Translations under genes and position numbers: made by a program
The notes under the pieces: model-generated
What the model saw: the letters and a program-made list of their open reading frames with translations, nothing else
What the model was told of the DNA's origin: nothing
Databases searched by the model: none
DNA from: Paenibacillus sp. JCM 18996
GTDB taxonomy: Bacteria > Bacillota > Bacilli > Paenibacillales > NBRC-103111
DNA: 44,773 nucleotides
Assembly: GCA_001313085.1 (NCBI GenBank)
Contig: BBFE01000033.1
Span: 1-44,773 of the forward strand
Reading direction: 5' to 3'
Shown here: positions 28,901 through 38,019 of the stretch, one piece after another
Numbering within the stretch: position 1 is the stretch's first letter
Layout: the number at the start of each line of letters is the position of its first letter

Positions 28901-31708
28901 GATAACGTCAACGAGATGATCCGCAACCTGAAAGAAACTACACGCATCAACACCGAGCAGGACTGGTTGAAGACGAACCTTGCGAAATTCAGCCGGCTGT
29001 TGCAGGGCCAGCGCGATTTGTACGCCGTATGCCGGATGATCCTGTCCGAGCTGGCTCCGCTGGTGTCGATGCAGCACGGTGTGTTCTATATGAACGAGCC
29101 TGTGAACGGAGAGCCTGTGCTGCGGCTGTTCGCAAGCTACGCTTATCAGCAGCGCAAGCATTTGTCCAACGAGTTCAGCCGGGCCAAGCTGGTAGGCCAA
29201 TGCTACATCGAAAAGCAGCGCATTCTGCTCACGAATGTGCCCGGCGACTATGTGGTCATTTCGTCCGCTTTGGGAGAAGCGACGCCGCTTAATATTGTGC
29301 TGCTGCCGATTATTTTTTTTGAAGACCAGGTACAGGCGGTCATGGAGCTGGCTTCGTTCCGGCCGTTCAGCGAAATCGATATCGACTTCCTGGATCAGCT
29401 GACCGAATCCATCGGTATCGTGATCAATACGATGCAGGCGAACCAGCGTACGGAAGAACTGTTGATGCAGTCCCAGTCTCTGACGGAAGAACTGCAGAAG
29501 CAGCAGATGGAGCTTCAGAACACGAACGAAGAGTTGGAGGAAAAAAAAGCGAAGCTGCTGGTCATTCAGAAGGCGGAAGTGGAAAGCAAGAACAACGAGG
29601 TGGAGCTGGCCAAGCGCTTCCTAGAAGAGAAAGCGGAGCAGCTTGCACTCACATCCAAATACAAGTCCGAGTTCCTGGCCAATATGTCTCACGAGCTGCG
29701 GACGCCGCTCAACAGCCTGCTGCTGTTAGCCGAGCAGCTGTCTGAGAACCCTGATGAGAACCTGACGGACCTGCAGGTGAAATTCGCAATGACGATCCAG
29801 GAATCCGGCCTTGAGCTGCTGAATCTGATCAACGATATTCTCGATCTGTCCAAGATCGAATCGGGAACGGTGACTCCGGATTTGGTCGAAATGCCGATAG
29901 TGGAACTGACGGAGAGCCTGGACAGAACTTTCCGCCATATCGCGGAGGACAAGAAGCTGGACTTCAAGATCAAGACCGAGCCTAATGTGCCTCAAGCGAT
30001 GGTGACCGATCCGAAGAGGCTGCAGCAGATTTTGAAGAACCTGCTCTCCAACGCCTTCAAGTTCACTGAAAAAAGGGCAGGTCATGCTGCTGATCCGGCG
30101 CGCGTACGAAGGCTGGAGATCGGACAACGAAGCTTTAAACCGGGCCAAAATGGTGGTCTGCTTCTCCGTCAGCGACACAGGAATCGGTATTCCGCAAGAA
30201 AAGCAGCAGATTATTTTCGAAGCGTTTCAGCAGGCGGACGGCAGCACTAACCGCGAGTATGGCGGCACTGGGCTTGGACTAGCGATTTCCCGCGAAATCG
30301 CGGCTATGCTGAACGGTGAAATTTCGCTCTACAGCGTCGTGAACATCGGAAGCACGTTCAATGTGTACCTCCCGCTGGACGTGGAGCAGCTTGATCTGCA
30401 GCCGCAGCCGCCGAAGTATGTGCCGGAAGTGATTGACGTCACACCGCCCAAGCGCACCCGCGGAACATCGCTTGCCTTGAACTCAGCCGGAGAGCTCACG
30501 GACGACCGCGACTCCATCAAACCGGAGGACCGGGTATTTCTTATCATCGAAGACGACGTGAAGTTCAACCAAATCCTGCTGGAACTGCTGCGGAAGAAAG
30601 GCATTAAAGTGATCATTTCCACGACCGGCAACAATGCGCTCGAACTGGCCCGGAAATATCAGCCGACGGCGATTACGGTGGACCTCCGCCTTCAGGACAC
30701 GGACGGCTCACTGGTGATAGAGCATCTGAAGAACGATATCAGCATCAGGCATATTCCGATCTGCGTCATCACTGTGGAGGAAGACGAGGTCAAGCTTCTC
30801 CAGCGCGGGGTTTACGATTATGTCTGCAAGCCTGTGAACAACGAAGAGCTGGAGAAGGCGATGGATAAGCTGAACGCTTTTGCCGAAAGGACTTCGCATT
30901 CCCTTCTTGTAGCCATACATGATGAAGAACGGCGCCAGCAAGCGCTGGAATACATTGAGAATACAGATATTAAAGTGATAGTGAGCGACACCGGCCGCAA
31001 GGCTTTGAACCAGCTGAGGACCAAGGATTTCGACTGCATCCTGACGGATATGGATTTGCCGGATATGAGCTGCGTCCATTTTGTCCGGGAGATGCAGAAG
31101 AACGCCAAGAACAGGCTTAAGCCCGTCATCATATACCGCAGCAAGAAGCTGAGCAGCGAGGAAGAAGCCGATTTGGAAGAGCTGCTCAAGACGGCTGTCG
31201 TGAAAGAAGTGAAGTCGCCGGTCGGCATGATGGACGAGACTACCTTGTTCCTTCACCGCAAAGCGGAAAATCTGCCGGAAAGACAGCGTGAAACGCTGGT
31301 AAAGATCCACCAATCCGACGAGATGATCGAGTACAAAAAGGTGCTTGTCGTCGATGACGATATACGGAACATTTTTTTGCTCTGACTACGATTCTGGAGA
31401 GGCATAATATGAAGGTGATACCTGCCGAGAACGGCCAGGACGCTATCCAGATTCTCGAGCAGACGCCGGACATTGAAATCGTGCTGATGGATATCATGAT
31501 GCCGGTGATGGACGGTTACGAAACGACCCGAGCGATCCGCCAGAATCCCAAGTTCAAGGATCTGCCGATTATCGCCCTGACCGCGAAAGCGATGAAGGGC
31601 GACCGCGAGCAGTGCCTCGAAGCCGGGGCATCCGATTATATTACGAAGCCGGTGAACAGCGCCCAGCTGCTATCGATGATGCGCAGTTGGCTGGACAGCG
31701 TGCAATAA
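25954..31708 (+). CDS. Giant soluble HAMP-repeat hybrid histidine kinase with three receivers
   Basis: ATG 25954 follows GGAGAGG. About 1,915 residues after small fixes near 26230, 26390, 28075, 30070 and 31373. Order: a first HAMP-like unit (30-175), nine 92-residue HAMP repeats (178-1006), a GAF domain (1015-1170), a coiled coil, HisKA with the phospho-accepting His in [20 protein letters not shown] (about 1245), HATPase with [16 protein letters not shown] and GGTGLGLAI, then three receiver domains (about 1525-1640, 1650-1760, 1793-1915). The first receiver has the DD pair and [10 protein letters not shown], the second TDMDLPDM, the third DDDIRNIF and [10 protein letters not shown] followed by K in ITKPVN. 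No membrane segment, so cytoplasmic. The plan matches group III (Nik1/Os-1-like) kinases, which sense osmotic or cell-wall stress in fungi; the signal in this bacterium is unknown. Confidence 0.9.
26487..28972 (+). repeat. Nine tandem 276-bp repeats inside the hybrid kinase
   Basis: The unit encodes 92 residues of the form [23 protein letters not shown](E/D)[30 protein letters not shown]...[20 protein letters not shown]. Units 1-7 are very alike at DNA and protein level; units 8 and 9 diverge ([32 protein letters not shown]). Exact periodicity and high identity make copy number change by recombination likely, and would also confuse assembly. Confidence 0.9.
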
Positions 31709-31715
31709 GCAAAGG

Positions 31716-31764
31716 AAGTCCCCGCCCTGTCGGTCGATAGACGACAGGAAGCGGGGACTTATTT
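31716..31764 (+). terminator. Terminator after the hybrid kinase
   Basis: AAGTCCCCGC and GCGGGGACTT bracket an inner GTCG/CGAC stem and are followed by a T-rich tail. Confidence 0.85.
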
Positions 31765-31796
31765 GTTTTTGGGCATATTTAAAGAGGCGATGCGCG

Positions 31797-32592
31797 CTAT
31801 TTATCTAACGTTTCCAGAAACTGCTCCAGGGCGCGGTTGAACTGCTCAGGCTGTTCGACCGGAGTCAGGTGCGCAGCCTGCTTGATTTCTGCCATTCGCT
31901 TCCGGGAATCCGGTCCGCCATGTTTTTCATGATCTCCAGGGTTGATATTTTGTCGTTGTCTCCCGCAATGACCAGCGCAGGCACGGAAATCCGGCTCAAC
32001 TCCTCGCTTGAATCTTTGCGGAAGGCCATCGCCAGGCTGGCGTGGACCAAGCCAAGAGGGTCCATAGCATCAATCATGGAGCCCAGAAATTCGACCAGCT
32101 CGGGCCTTGTTTCATATGTCTGCTCTGTGAGCATCTTGGGAACCATAGCTTCCTTGGCTGCGGACGTTCCTTTTTTCCAGCAGGTCTGTCGCCATCTTAA
32201 GGCGGTTGATCTGCCCTTCCAGAGTGTCCGCTTCAGGACGCGTATTGGCCAGCACGACCGCTCTGACTCTTTGCGGAGCTTTACGCAGAAGGGAGAAAGC
32301 GATGTAGCTCCCATGGAGAATCCGGCAACAACGGCTTTTTTTCCAGCTCAAGAGCATCCATCAGCTGAATGACATCCTGCGCCATGGCATCCAGGGAAGA
32401 GACGTCGCGGTGCAGCTCCGTCCGGCCCATACCCCTTAGATCGGGCGCGATGATGCGATACCGCTCTTGGAAGAAGCCGATTTGGCTCCTCCACATCGTA
32501 TGGTCTAATGGAAAACCGTGCAGAAGGATGACAGCATCCCCTTGCCCTTGATCTTCGTAGAAATACTGCAGCCCATTGATTACAGTAAACAT
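31797..32592 (-). CDS. Alpha/beta hydrolase, frameshifted
   Basis: An upstream in-frame ATG exists at 32652, but ATG 32592 has AGGGGTG behind it and starts at the conserved region. It reads MFTVINGLQYFYEDQGQGDA, VILLHGFPLDHTMWRSQI (oxyanion HG), YRIIAPDLRGMGRTELHRDV, and after a break near 32338 AVVAGFSMGSYIAFSLLRKA with the nucleophile Ser in GFSMGS. Further on, SVPALVIAGDNDKISTLE supplies the Asp, and QAAHLTPVEQPEQFNRALEQ the His. It ends at TAG 31797. Breaks lie near 32175, 32335 and 31895. About 264 residues, no signal peptide. Catalytic triad complete; substrate (ester, lactone or haloperoxidase-like) cannot be told. Convergent with the kinase gene across the terminator. Confidence 0.85.
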
Positions 32593-32876
32593 AAGAGGCA
32601 CCCCTAAAATAAAATTTATGGTTACGCAAGACGCTGCCCTGATTATGGTCACGCAGGTTTTTTTATATCATTTTACTCCAAACCCGTCAGATTGAAACAT
32701 ATTTCAGCCGGCATATGGCGGGATGGGGCGTGCGCAATGTGCCGCATTTTTTGATACAGAATTAACAATGTTCACAAAAAAACGATAAAGTTTAGCGCAT
32801 CTCGCTTGACACTCTTTGCCTACAATGAACGTATAAATGACAGATACATAAAAAAAGAAATGGAGAGGAACCGCCC
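32593..32876. other. Intergenic region, divergent promoters
   Basis: About 280 bp between the hydrolase and a small plus-strand gene. A TTGACA at about 32807 lies near TATAAA at 32833, but the spacing (20 bp) is long. Nothing else stands out. Confidence 0.35.
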
Positions 32877-33036
32877 ATGGTTGTGTTTGATGTTGTGGTA
32901 AACGGCGAGGTCAAAGAGACGATCAGCCTTTAAACCAGCGCTGAAAGACATTTTGAAGCTCATGCAGGCACAGAAGCAGGTCATCGCCCGCAAATACGGC
33001 AGCAATGCAATGATCAAAAGAAGAATCCTTTATTAA
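32877..33036 (+). CDS. Small basic protein of unknown function, frameshifted
   Basis: ATG 32877 follows GGAGAGG. The frame reads MVVFDVVVNGEVKETISL and then hits a TAA at 32932. One base later the reading continues KPALKDILKLMQAQKQVIAR then KYGSNAMIKRRILY to TAA 33036. Both halves look like one protein of about 52 residues: a beta strand followed by a basic helix. The break does not lie in a long run, so a sequence error in CTTTAAACC is only likely, not certain. No family recognised. A terminator follows. Confidence 0.5.
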
Positions 33037-33044
33037 GCAGAAAG

Positions 33045-33069
33045 AACCTCCGGCGGAGGCTTTTTTTTG
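33045..33069 (+). terminator. Rho-independent terminator
   Basis: CCTC(CGGCG)GAGG followed by a C and nine Ts, directly after the small basic protein. Confidence 0.8.
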
Positions 33070-33119
33070 TTTTTTGGCTTCGCTCGTTGAGCCATACTAA
33101 CTCCGGAGGTGAAGGCAAT

Positions 33120-33260
33120 ATGCCGGAGCAATTCAAGAAAACCGAAGGCGGCAAGTACAATAAGAATGATAATTACGCCGATCAAGTGCTAAAGAAGAAC
33201 ACCGGTCATGAAGCGCAAATGAATCTGGAGAACAACACCAAAGCGAGAGACCAGATCTAA
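33120..33260 (+). CDS. Small hydrophilic protein, 46 residues
   Basis: ATG 33120 lies seven bases behind GGAGGTGAAG. The intact frame reads MPEQFKKTEGGKYNKNDNYA then DQVLKKNTGHEAQMNLENNT and KARDQI. It is rich in Lys, Asn, Gln and Glu without hydrophobic core, like many small spore or stress proteins in Bacillales, but no SASP motif is present. A good ribosome binding site and its own terminator support it as a real gene. Function unknown. Confidence 0.55.
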   Translation: MPEQFKKTEGGKYNKNDNYADQVLKKNTGHEAQMNLENNTKARDQI

Positions 33261-33278
33261 CGGCGGCGCCCGTGGCCA

Positions 33279-33308
33279 AAAGGCTTGCTCTTAACAGAGC
33301 AAGCCTTT
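33279..33308 (+). terminator. Terminator after the 46-residue gene
   Basis: AAAGGCTTGCTC(6 nt)GAGCAAGCCTTT is a perfect 12-bp stem. There is no long T tract beyond the three that end the stem. Confidence 0.75.
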
Positions 33309-33410
33309 GCTGCGTTGGAGCTCGGCGTTGCGGCCAAAATCACTTCCAAAGCCGCAGCCACGAGGTTCATCATAGGCCTTTGCTGCATTGGAGCTCATCG
33401 CGCCTGCGGC
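33302..33410 (+). repeat. Imperfect direct repeat, about 30 bp, two copies
   Basis: AGCCTTTGCTGCGTTGGAGC at about 33302 recurs as GGCCTTTGCTGCATTGGAGC at about 33376, each followed by TC and a GCG-rich tail. The 75-bp period suggests a local duplication between the small gene and coaA. Confidence 0.6.
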
Positions 33411-33533
33411 ACATTTTGCGGAAAAAAAATGCTGCGTAATTTACGGACTGTACGTACAAATGTCGACTTTTAACGGAATTGGCATTAGAATAAGCTGTAT
33501 GATCAAAAAGGACGCATGCAAAGGGGCAAAGCG

Positions 33534-34487
33534 ATGGTGACACAACGACTGGATAAAGTGAAATATTCGCCATACGTGACGATGAGCAGGAAGAATGGAG
33601 AAAGCTGCGCGACAACACTCCGCTGACGCTTTCTGAATCGGATCTGTTGCAGCTGAAGGGAATCAACGAAAATTTGTCGATGGACGAGGTCGTCGATATT
33701 TACCTTCCGCTCTCCCGCCTTCTGCACCTGTACATAAGCGCTACCAAGGATTTGCACCGTGCTACGAACACCTTTCTCGGCAAGCCGACGGCCAAAGTGC
33801 CGTTTATTATCGGCATCGCCGGAAGCGTCGCGGTGGGCAAAAGCACGACTGCGCGCGTACTTCAAGCGCTGCTCGCCCGCTGGCCCCATGCGCCGAAAGT
33901 GGAGCTGGTAACGACGGACGGCTTCCTCTACCCGAATGCCGAGCTTGAGCGGAGAGCTGATGCAGCGCAAAGGCTTCCCCGAGAGCTATGATGTGCAGAG
34001 CTTGATCCGGTGCATCGCCGATGTCAAATCGGGACGCCTGAAGTAGCGGCGCCTGTGTATTCACACTCGTCCTACGATATCCTGGAGGAAAAAAGAGCAA
34101 GTGATCAGGCAGCCGGACATTCTCATTGTCGAAGGATTGAACGTACTGCAGGTCGGGGAAACAAAAAAAGCAGCGGAAAGTGTTCGTTTCGGATTTTTTT
34201 TGATTTTTTCCATTTATGTGGACGCCGGCAAACCGGATCTGCAGAAGTGGTACATCGAGCGGTTCAAAACACTGTGCCGTACCGCTTTCAAAAGGGAAGA
34301 CTCCTATTTCCACCGGTTTGCGTCGCTGACGGAAGCACAGGCGATTGAGACGGCGGCAAGGATCTGGAAGGAGATTAACGAGGCGAATCTGGACCAGAAC
34401 ATTTTGCCTACCAGAGAACGCGCCCAGTTGATTCTGACGAAGGGACAGGACCATTTTGTCCACCAAATCAAGCTGAGAAAGCTGTAA
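33534..34487 (+). CDS. coaA: Pantothenate kinase type I, frameshifted
   Basis: ATG 33534 follows AAGGGG. The protein begins [19 protein letters not shown] and, after a break near 33588, continues [20 protein letters not shown], then [20 protein letters not shown]. The P-loop is [20 protein letters not shown], followed by [18 protein letters not shown] and, in shifted frames, [14 protein letters not shown] and [12 protein letters not shown]. The C-terminus reads [20 protein letters not shown] then [20 protein letters not shown] to TAA 34487. It phosphorylates pantothenate, the first committed step of coenzyme A synthesis, in the cytoplasm. Breaks are at about 33588, 33955, 34044, 34092 and 34200. 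About 315 residues, normal. Confidence 0.93.
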
Positions 34488-34518
34488 GCCGGATTGGCGT
34501 ATTCGGAGTGTGAAATCT

Positions 34519-34861
34519 ATGAAATTTATGTCTAATGAAGCTTTATATTGGGTGTTGCTGTTATTTATTTTTTTGTGCTGACTATGGTTGCCGGACTCCT
34601 CCTGATGCGAAAAAACGAATTCGCTCAAGACGTCTTTTTTTTGTTTCCCAGGCGTTGAATTTTGTGCTGTCCGCAGCGGCAGCCTATTGGTGGGCGGGCA
34701 TCGACGAAGCGCATTACAGCAGGCTGTTCCACATAGCTTTTACGGGATCGCTTTCTTCAACAATCTTCTGCTGACCATGTTCGCCGTTCTCTCCATACAA
34801 AAGAAAAAAAACCCCCGCTAAGGAGGATCGCGCCAGCTATAGCCCGCATGAACCAGGATAA
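34519..34861 (+). CDS. Three-helix membrane protein of unknown function, frameshifted
   Basis: ATG 34519 follows GGAG. Joined across T/A runs near 34568, 34636, 34748 and 34808 it reads KFMSNEALYWVLLLFIF, VLTMVAGLLLMRKNEFAQDV, SQALNFVLSAAAAYWWAGID, and FNNLLLTMFAVLSIQKKKTP, with a hydrophilic tail KEDRASYSPHEPG ending at 34861. Three to four membrane helices are expected. It lies 31 bp after coaA on the same strand. Its tail overlaps the end of the small minus-strand gene that follows. No family recognised. Confidence 0.5.
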
Positions 34862-34996
34862 CCGTCGCTGCGCTTCATTTCATCCAAATGCTCCCGCATT
34901 TCCTGGTCCTGAGGCATTTCCGCCACAATTTTCGGTTGATCGTCACGCGCAGCGGGCCCGTCAGCCGCTTTTTTTGTTTTGATTATCGTTATCCAC
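34837..34996 (-). CDS. Small acidic protein, frameshifted
   Basis: On the minus strand GTG 34996 lies six bases after GGAGGG (an ATG six bases earlier is too close). It reads MDNDNQNKK, breaks in the A run near 34972, and continues AADGPAARDDQPKIVAEMPQ then DQEMREHLDEMKRSDGYPGS and ends at TAG 34837. About 52 residues, rich in Asp, Glu and Gln. It overlaps the last 25 bases of the convergent membrane protein gene. It is too short and too broken to show up as a long frame. Function unknown. Confidence 0.5.
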
Positions 34997-35027
34997 TGCC
35001 ATCCCTCCCGTATTCGGTTGAATATCG

Positions 35028-35506
35028 TTGACAGGATTAGGATGCTCGTCTTTATGGACCTTTATTCTAGCGGAAAAGCTGGATCAGCAGCAGGACCGCT
35101 TTGTTCAGCGCTTTGGGCTTCGGTTCCCACCACAGCTTTCGTTCCACGCGTTCCTACGCTTTTTTCTTCCAGCTCCATCCTCACTATCTCACACTTCGCA
35201 AAGCCTATACATGATGGCCAAGGAAATGCTGCAGGACGCGGATCTCATTCTTAGCGAGTTTGTGATGGGAGAAGAATACGACTTGTCACAGCTGGAGATC
35301 TATCAAATGACAGGACGTTATCTAAGGGAATATATGGGCAAGGAGATGGAAAGCATGGACCGGCTCGTCGACGAGCTGTTGAAGGAACCGCTGCCGGCGG
35401 AGCGAAGGACCAAATTGAGGAGCTGGAACGGCTGCTCACCCCGCAGGCGGGAATCGTTTTTCTGCTGCATAAAAAAAATATGTGGCTTCATTTCCCCGTT
35501 CGGTAA
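35028..35506 (+). CDS. Helical protein of unknown function, frameshifted
   Basis: A TTG at 35028 opens LTGLGCSSLWTFILAEKLDQ then QQDRFVQRFGLRFPPQLSFH. After shifts near 35162 it reads LHPHYLTLRKAY and MMAKEMLQDADLILSEFVMG, EEYDLSQLEIYQMTGRYLRE, YMGKEMESMDRLVDELLKEP, then in another frame DQIEELERLLTPQAGIVFLL and HKKNMWLHFPVR to TAA 35506. It is mostly amphipathic helices with acidic heptads, about 158 residues. No ribosome binding site is convincing at the start. No family is recognised. Confidence 0.45.
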
Positions 35507-35634
35507 AAAGGGATCTCTCTCACTTCGTTGGGGATGATAGATTTCAAGCAGGTATGGTTCCAGCCGGAGCATTCATAAGAAGAGGCGCACAAGGAGATAC
35601 TTGGTACATCACAATGTGCCCAAAGGAGGTCTCC

Positions 35635-36036
35635 ATGTTTAAAGTAAACAACGCGCAAACGATGATGGTGGTAGAATACGACGACAAGCCCTGTGCATTG
35701 GTCGAAGTGGAGCTTCAGGGCCATGAGGATGAATACATCGCGGGTTTCTCCGAGCTATGCTTCAATGTGCCGGAACTGATGATGGTGTATCGCCGCGATG
35801 CGAGCGATGAGTCAGACTCGTTTGATAACGATCTCCATGAAGCGTTCCAGGAAGCGAGCAGCGACCTGTTCGGCGGCGGCGAAGCTGTAATGGGGAGCAG
35901 CCGCGCAGCTTTTGTCGATGCGGTGCTTAGCTTCGGCAGCGTGAGGGAGGATATCCGCACCGCGCTGAGGCACTACAGCATTATGGATCTGGAGGCAGGC
36001 CGCGCCTCGGACGAAGCTTCCCAGTTCAGCTTCTAG
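35635..36036 (+). CDS. Conserved-looking acidic protein, unknown function
   Basis: The frame is open from 35482, but AAAGGAGG lies just before ATG 35635, which is chosen. It reads MFKVNNAQTMMVVEYDDKPC, ALVEVELQGHEDEYIAGFSE, LCFNVPELMMVYRRDASDES, and a C-terminus DEASQFSF at 36036. The first half is beta-rich; the second half has an acidic, Ser-rich loop DESDSFDNDLHEAFQEASSD. 133 residues, frame intact. No family recognised. The upstream part of the open frame (DDRFQAGMVPAGAFIRRGAQ) may be a remnant of another protein. Confidence 0.5.
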   Translation: MFKVNNAQTMMVVEYDDKPCALVEVELQGHEDEYIAGFSELCFNVPELMMVYRRDASDESDSFDNDLHEAFQEASSDLFGGGEAVMGSSRAAFVDAVLSFGSVREDIRTALRHYSIMDLEAGRASDEASQFSF

Positions 36037-36121
36037 CAGAATGGAAATTAACAACCCGATGGATGCACTCAGGGCGTTGGCTTGACCGGTTTGTTAGGGT
36101 GAAGCGAGAGCGGCAGGAGTG

Positions 36122-36176
36122 GGGTCTGGCCGACCCGCCGTCAGCGCCGCAACACGTTGGAATAACCGCGCGGTGT
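36122..36176. repeat. Interspersed repeat, copy 1
   Basis: This 55-bp GC-rich stretch is matched at 43887-43940 at roughly three of four positions, including the exact core TCAGCGCCGCAAC and AACCGCGCG. Both copies lie between genes. Confidence 0.6.
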
Positions 36177-36214
36177 AGCTGATATCGGGTTTTTTTTGCA
36201 TGCCAGCGGGACCG

Positions 36215-36445
36215 TCAGGAAGGACCTCCGCCGTATCTGCGCTCCATCGATTGCCAGCGGGCGGTGCCGATGAAGAAGCCAAGGGTGGCGAACACTGCCA
36301 GGCGGACGAAGAAGAAAGGCAGCGACACCTGATGAATGGCAAACACCTCTATCAACGAAAACAGCACAGAGAGCAGGAGCCCCCAAGCAAGCACCCCGTA
36401 ATATAAAACATATTTGGATCTGCCGATCTGTTTGCAACGCTCCAT
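36215..36445 (-). CDS. Two-helix membrane protein, 76 residues
   Basis: The frame starts MERCKQIGRSKYVLYYGV and contains AWGLLLSVLFSLIEVFAIHQ and LPFFFVRLAVFATLGFFIGT as membrane segments, ending ARWQSMERRYGGGPS. An earlier beginning in the same frame, KESDFPYERPADVEME, follows AAGGAG, so a start could be hidden by an indel near 36470. It looks like an integral membrane protein with two helices and a short cytoplasmic tail. No family recognised; it may be in an operon with the next minus-strand frame upstream. Confidence 0.5.
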   Translation of the reverse strand: MERCKQIGRSKYVLYYGVLAWGLLLSVLFSLIEVFAIHQVSLPFFFVRLAVFATLGFFIGTARWQSMERRYGGGPS

Positions 36446-36495
36446 TTCAACATCTGCCGGTCGTTCATAAGGAAAATCCGACTCCTTTTTTTTGT

Positions 36496-36717
36496 CTACG
36501 AATAATCTTCGGTTGCAGTATCGCTTTCATCATAACAAGGGGCTTTGTTTCCGTCAAAAGGTTTGTTCACGCGTGCCCTGCATAGTATCTTGTTGTAACC
36601 GCGAAAGAGAGGACGCCAGTTATGGATCTGACTACCCGCCGTGCATCCCCGCAAAGCGCGTCTTGACGCTGGGCGGAGGCAGGGATACACTGTAAAAGTA
36701 AAAAAAAGCGTGTACAA
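36496..36717 (-). CDS. Possible small protein upstream of the two-helix membrane gene
   Basis: A minus-strand frame of 73 codons reads MYTLFFTFTVYPCLRPASRR and ends RVNKPFDGNKAPCYDESD then TATEDYS at 36496. The C-terminal half has a protein-like composition and ends close to the start of the 36445 gene, as in an operon. The N-terminal half may be out of frame at the T run near 36705. No family and no clear ribosome binding site. Confidence 0.3.
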   Translation of the reverse strand: MYTLFFTFTVYPCLRPASRRALRGCTAGSQIHNWRPLFRGYNKILCRARVNKPFDGNKAPCYDESDTATEDYS

Positions 36718-36795
36718 AAGGGAGCTTTCTCACATTTAGAAGGCAGGCCTGAACAAGATTCGAAACTCATATAAGATGATAAAAGGGTGAACCTG

Positions 36796-36971
36796 ATGAC
36801 GAATACAGCAGCCATGTATCTGCGGGCTTCCACCAACCTTGCAGCCGGAGACAGCAAAGACCTCTCCCTGGAATATCCGATGCAGGCGATTACATTGATT
36901 GTGGTCATTATCGCCACATTTGCGGCCATGCTTGTTTGGTCCAAATGGAACAAAAAAAGAAACGGAGATAA
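36796..36971 (+). CDS. Small single-helix membrane protein
   Basis: ATG 36796 follows GGGTGAAC. It reads MTNTAAMYLRASTNLAAGDS, then KDLSLEYPMQAITLIVVIIA and TFAAMLVWSKWNKK. The membrane helix is the ITLIVVIIATFAAMLVW segment, with a basic tail. In the raw sequence it runs on into yutE because of an A run at 36953-36959; correcting this gives a stop at about 36971, just in front of yutE. It is probably co-transcribed with yutE. Function unknown. Confidence 0.45.
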
Positions 36972-36975
36972 CTCT

Positions 36976-37415
36976 ATGTATTTTCTTAATGAAGAGCAGA
37001 TCGAGCTGCGACTCAGCTTTCTTTCCGAAGTAACTGAAACGTCGAGGCAGGTGGCGGAACAATGGGACGAATCCAGCCTCGTTGTCAAATATGCCATGAC
37101 CGTGTGCTGCATCTGGCGATCGAATGCGTTACCGACATCGGCAGCCTGCTTATCGACGGATTCATCCTGCGGGATGCGAGCTCCTACGAAGATATTATCG
37201 ATATTCTTTCTACGGAAAAAAAAGCAATAACCGCCGAGGTGGCGGAGCCTATACTGGAGCTGGTCCGCCTGCGCAGGCCTCTGGTGCAGGATTTCGCCCA
37301 GCGGCCCATTACAGGGCTTCATCCGCTCATTCCGGCGCTGCCGTCGCTGCTGTCCGCTTTCGAGGCTCAGGTCAGGGCATTTATTAAAGCTGAACTGGGC
37401 AGGCAAGAAGCGTGA
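36976..37415 (+). CDS. yutE: YutE-type DUF86 protein (HepT fold), frameshifted
   Basis: ATG 36976 follows CGGAGA. The corrected protein reads MYFLNEEQIELRLSFLSEVT, VKYAMHRVLHLAIECVTDIG, SLLIDGFILRDASSYEDIID, ILSTEKAITAEVAEPILELV and RLRRPLVQDFAQRPITGLHP, ending KAELGRQEA at 37415. The pattern matches Bacillus YutE, a DUF86/HepT-like protein. HepT proteins are RNase or AMPylation-target toxins paired with a MNT nucleotidyltransferase; no such partner is beside this one, and the RxxxxH-type motif of active HepT is replaced here by RLRRPL. Breaks at about 37095 and 37220. The 18-bp repeat of the insert starts within its last codons. Confidence 0.8.
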
Positions 37416-37423
37416 GATTCTAA
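37406..37423 (+). repeat. 18-bp direct repeat, left copy
   Basis: AGAAGCGTGAGATTCTAA spans the yutE stop codon. The same 18 bases occur at 39528-39545. Confidence 0.85.
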
Positions 37424-37431
37424 CGTCAATC

Positions 37432-37485
37432 GTCAGTGACAAATGTCATTATAAATAGCCTTAATTGTTCAGTGAAAATGTCACA
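37432..37485 (+). repeat. Paired CAGTGA-AAATGTCA motifs, transposon-end-like
   Basis: CAGTGACAAATGTCA (about 37433) is repeated as CAGTGAAAATGTCA (about 37470), with a further inverted ACATTTGTG following. Paired short repeats like these occur at the ends of Tn7-like and other elements where the transposase binds. They lie directly inside the left 18-bp repeat. Assignment to any family is a guess. Confidence 0.45.
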
Positions 37486-38019
37486 TTTGTGTGGTGAAGC
37501 GAGGGGTTGACTGGGAGCCTCTGTCAGCTGAGTGTGAAGGCGCCGCGGCAACTCCCCGTAGAGAGGGAGTCACCTTGGCAAGCAGCCTACTCGACCGCCT
37601 TCTCCCTGTAAACCCATCTAGCAAGGCGCTTCTTGTTTACCAATTGCCTTGCGCATAACTGTTGTGCTGAGAGTAGATGGCGTCTGGGAAGCGAGATTAT
37701 ATAAAAAAAATGGTTCAGTAACAAAGTCCGGGCAATATAGATCGACAAATCGACAAGAAAAGGAAAATCCAAATCATCGTCGTAATGGTAAAGTACCGCT
37801 ACCCACCATACGAAAGGGATGATTTGGATGCTCTCCCATTTTAGCATGGCGTCTGAAATAAAAAACAGAGTCTTATCGGATTTTGCATCAAGTCGAGATT
37901 CCTTACGGTTATCCGAATGCTGGCCTACACCGGCAATTAGCCTTCATACTCACGGAGGGCACTTTCCGGACTGCGGAACATGGTCCGGTAACGTTTATGA
38001 ACAAGTACAAAAGTGGTGA
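37486..38019. other. Gap with overlapping minus- and plus-strand frames, no clear gene
   Basis: 37490-37620 is GC-richer and may form structure. A minus frame at 37587-37847 (ends RRHLLSAQQLCARQLVNKKR) and two plus frames at 37819-38035 are open: one has SASEIKNRVLSDF-type text, another VEIPYGYPNAGLHRQLAFIL. They may be broken remains of the start of the peptidase gene or of a transposase. Confidence 0.4.

Noticed and set aside
26076..29200. Long minus-strand frames (565 and 476 codons) opposite the hybrid kinase
   Set aside because: They mirror the repeated GC-rich kinase codons, are rich in His, Arg and Val in a periodic pattern and match no known family.
36976..37415. HepT-MNT toxin-antitoxin module
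   Set aside because: The DUF86 protein is YutE-like and no nucleotidyltransferase partner flanks it.
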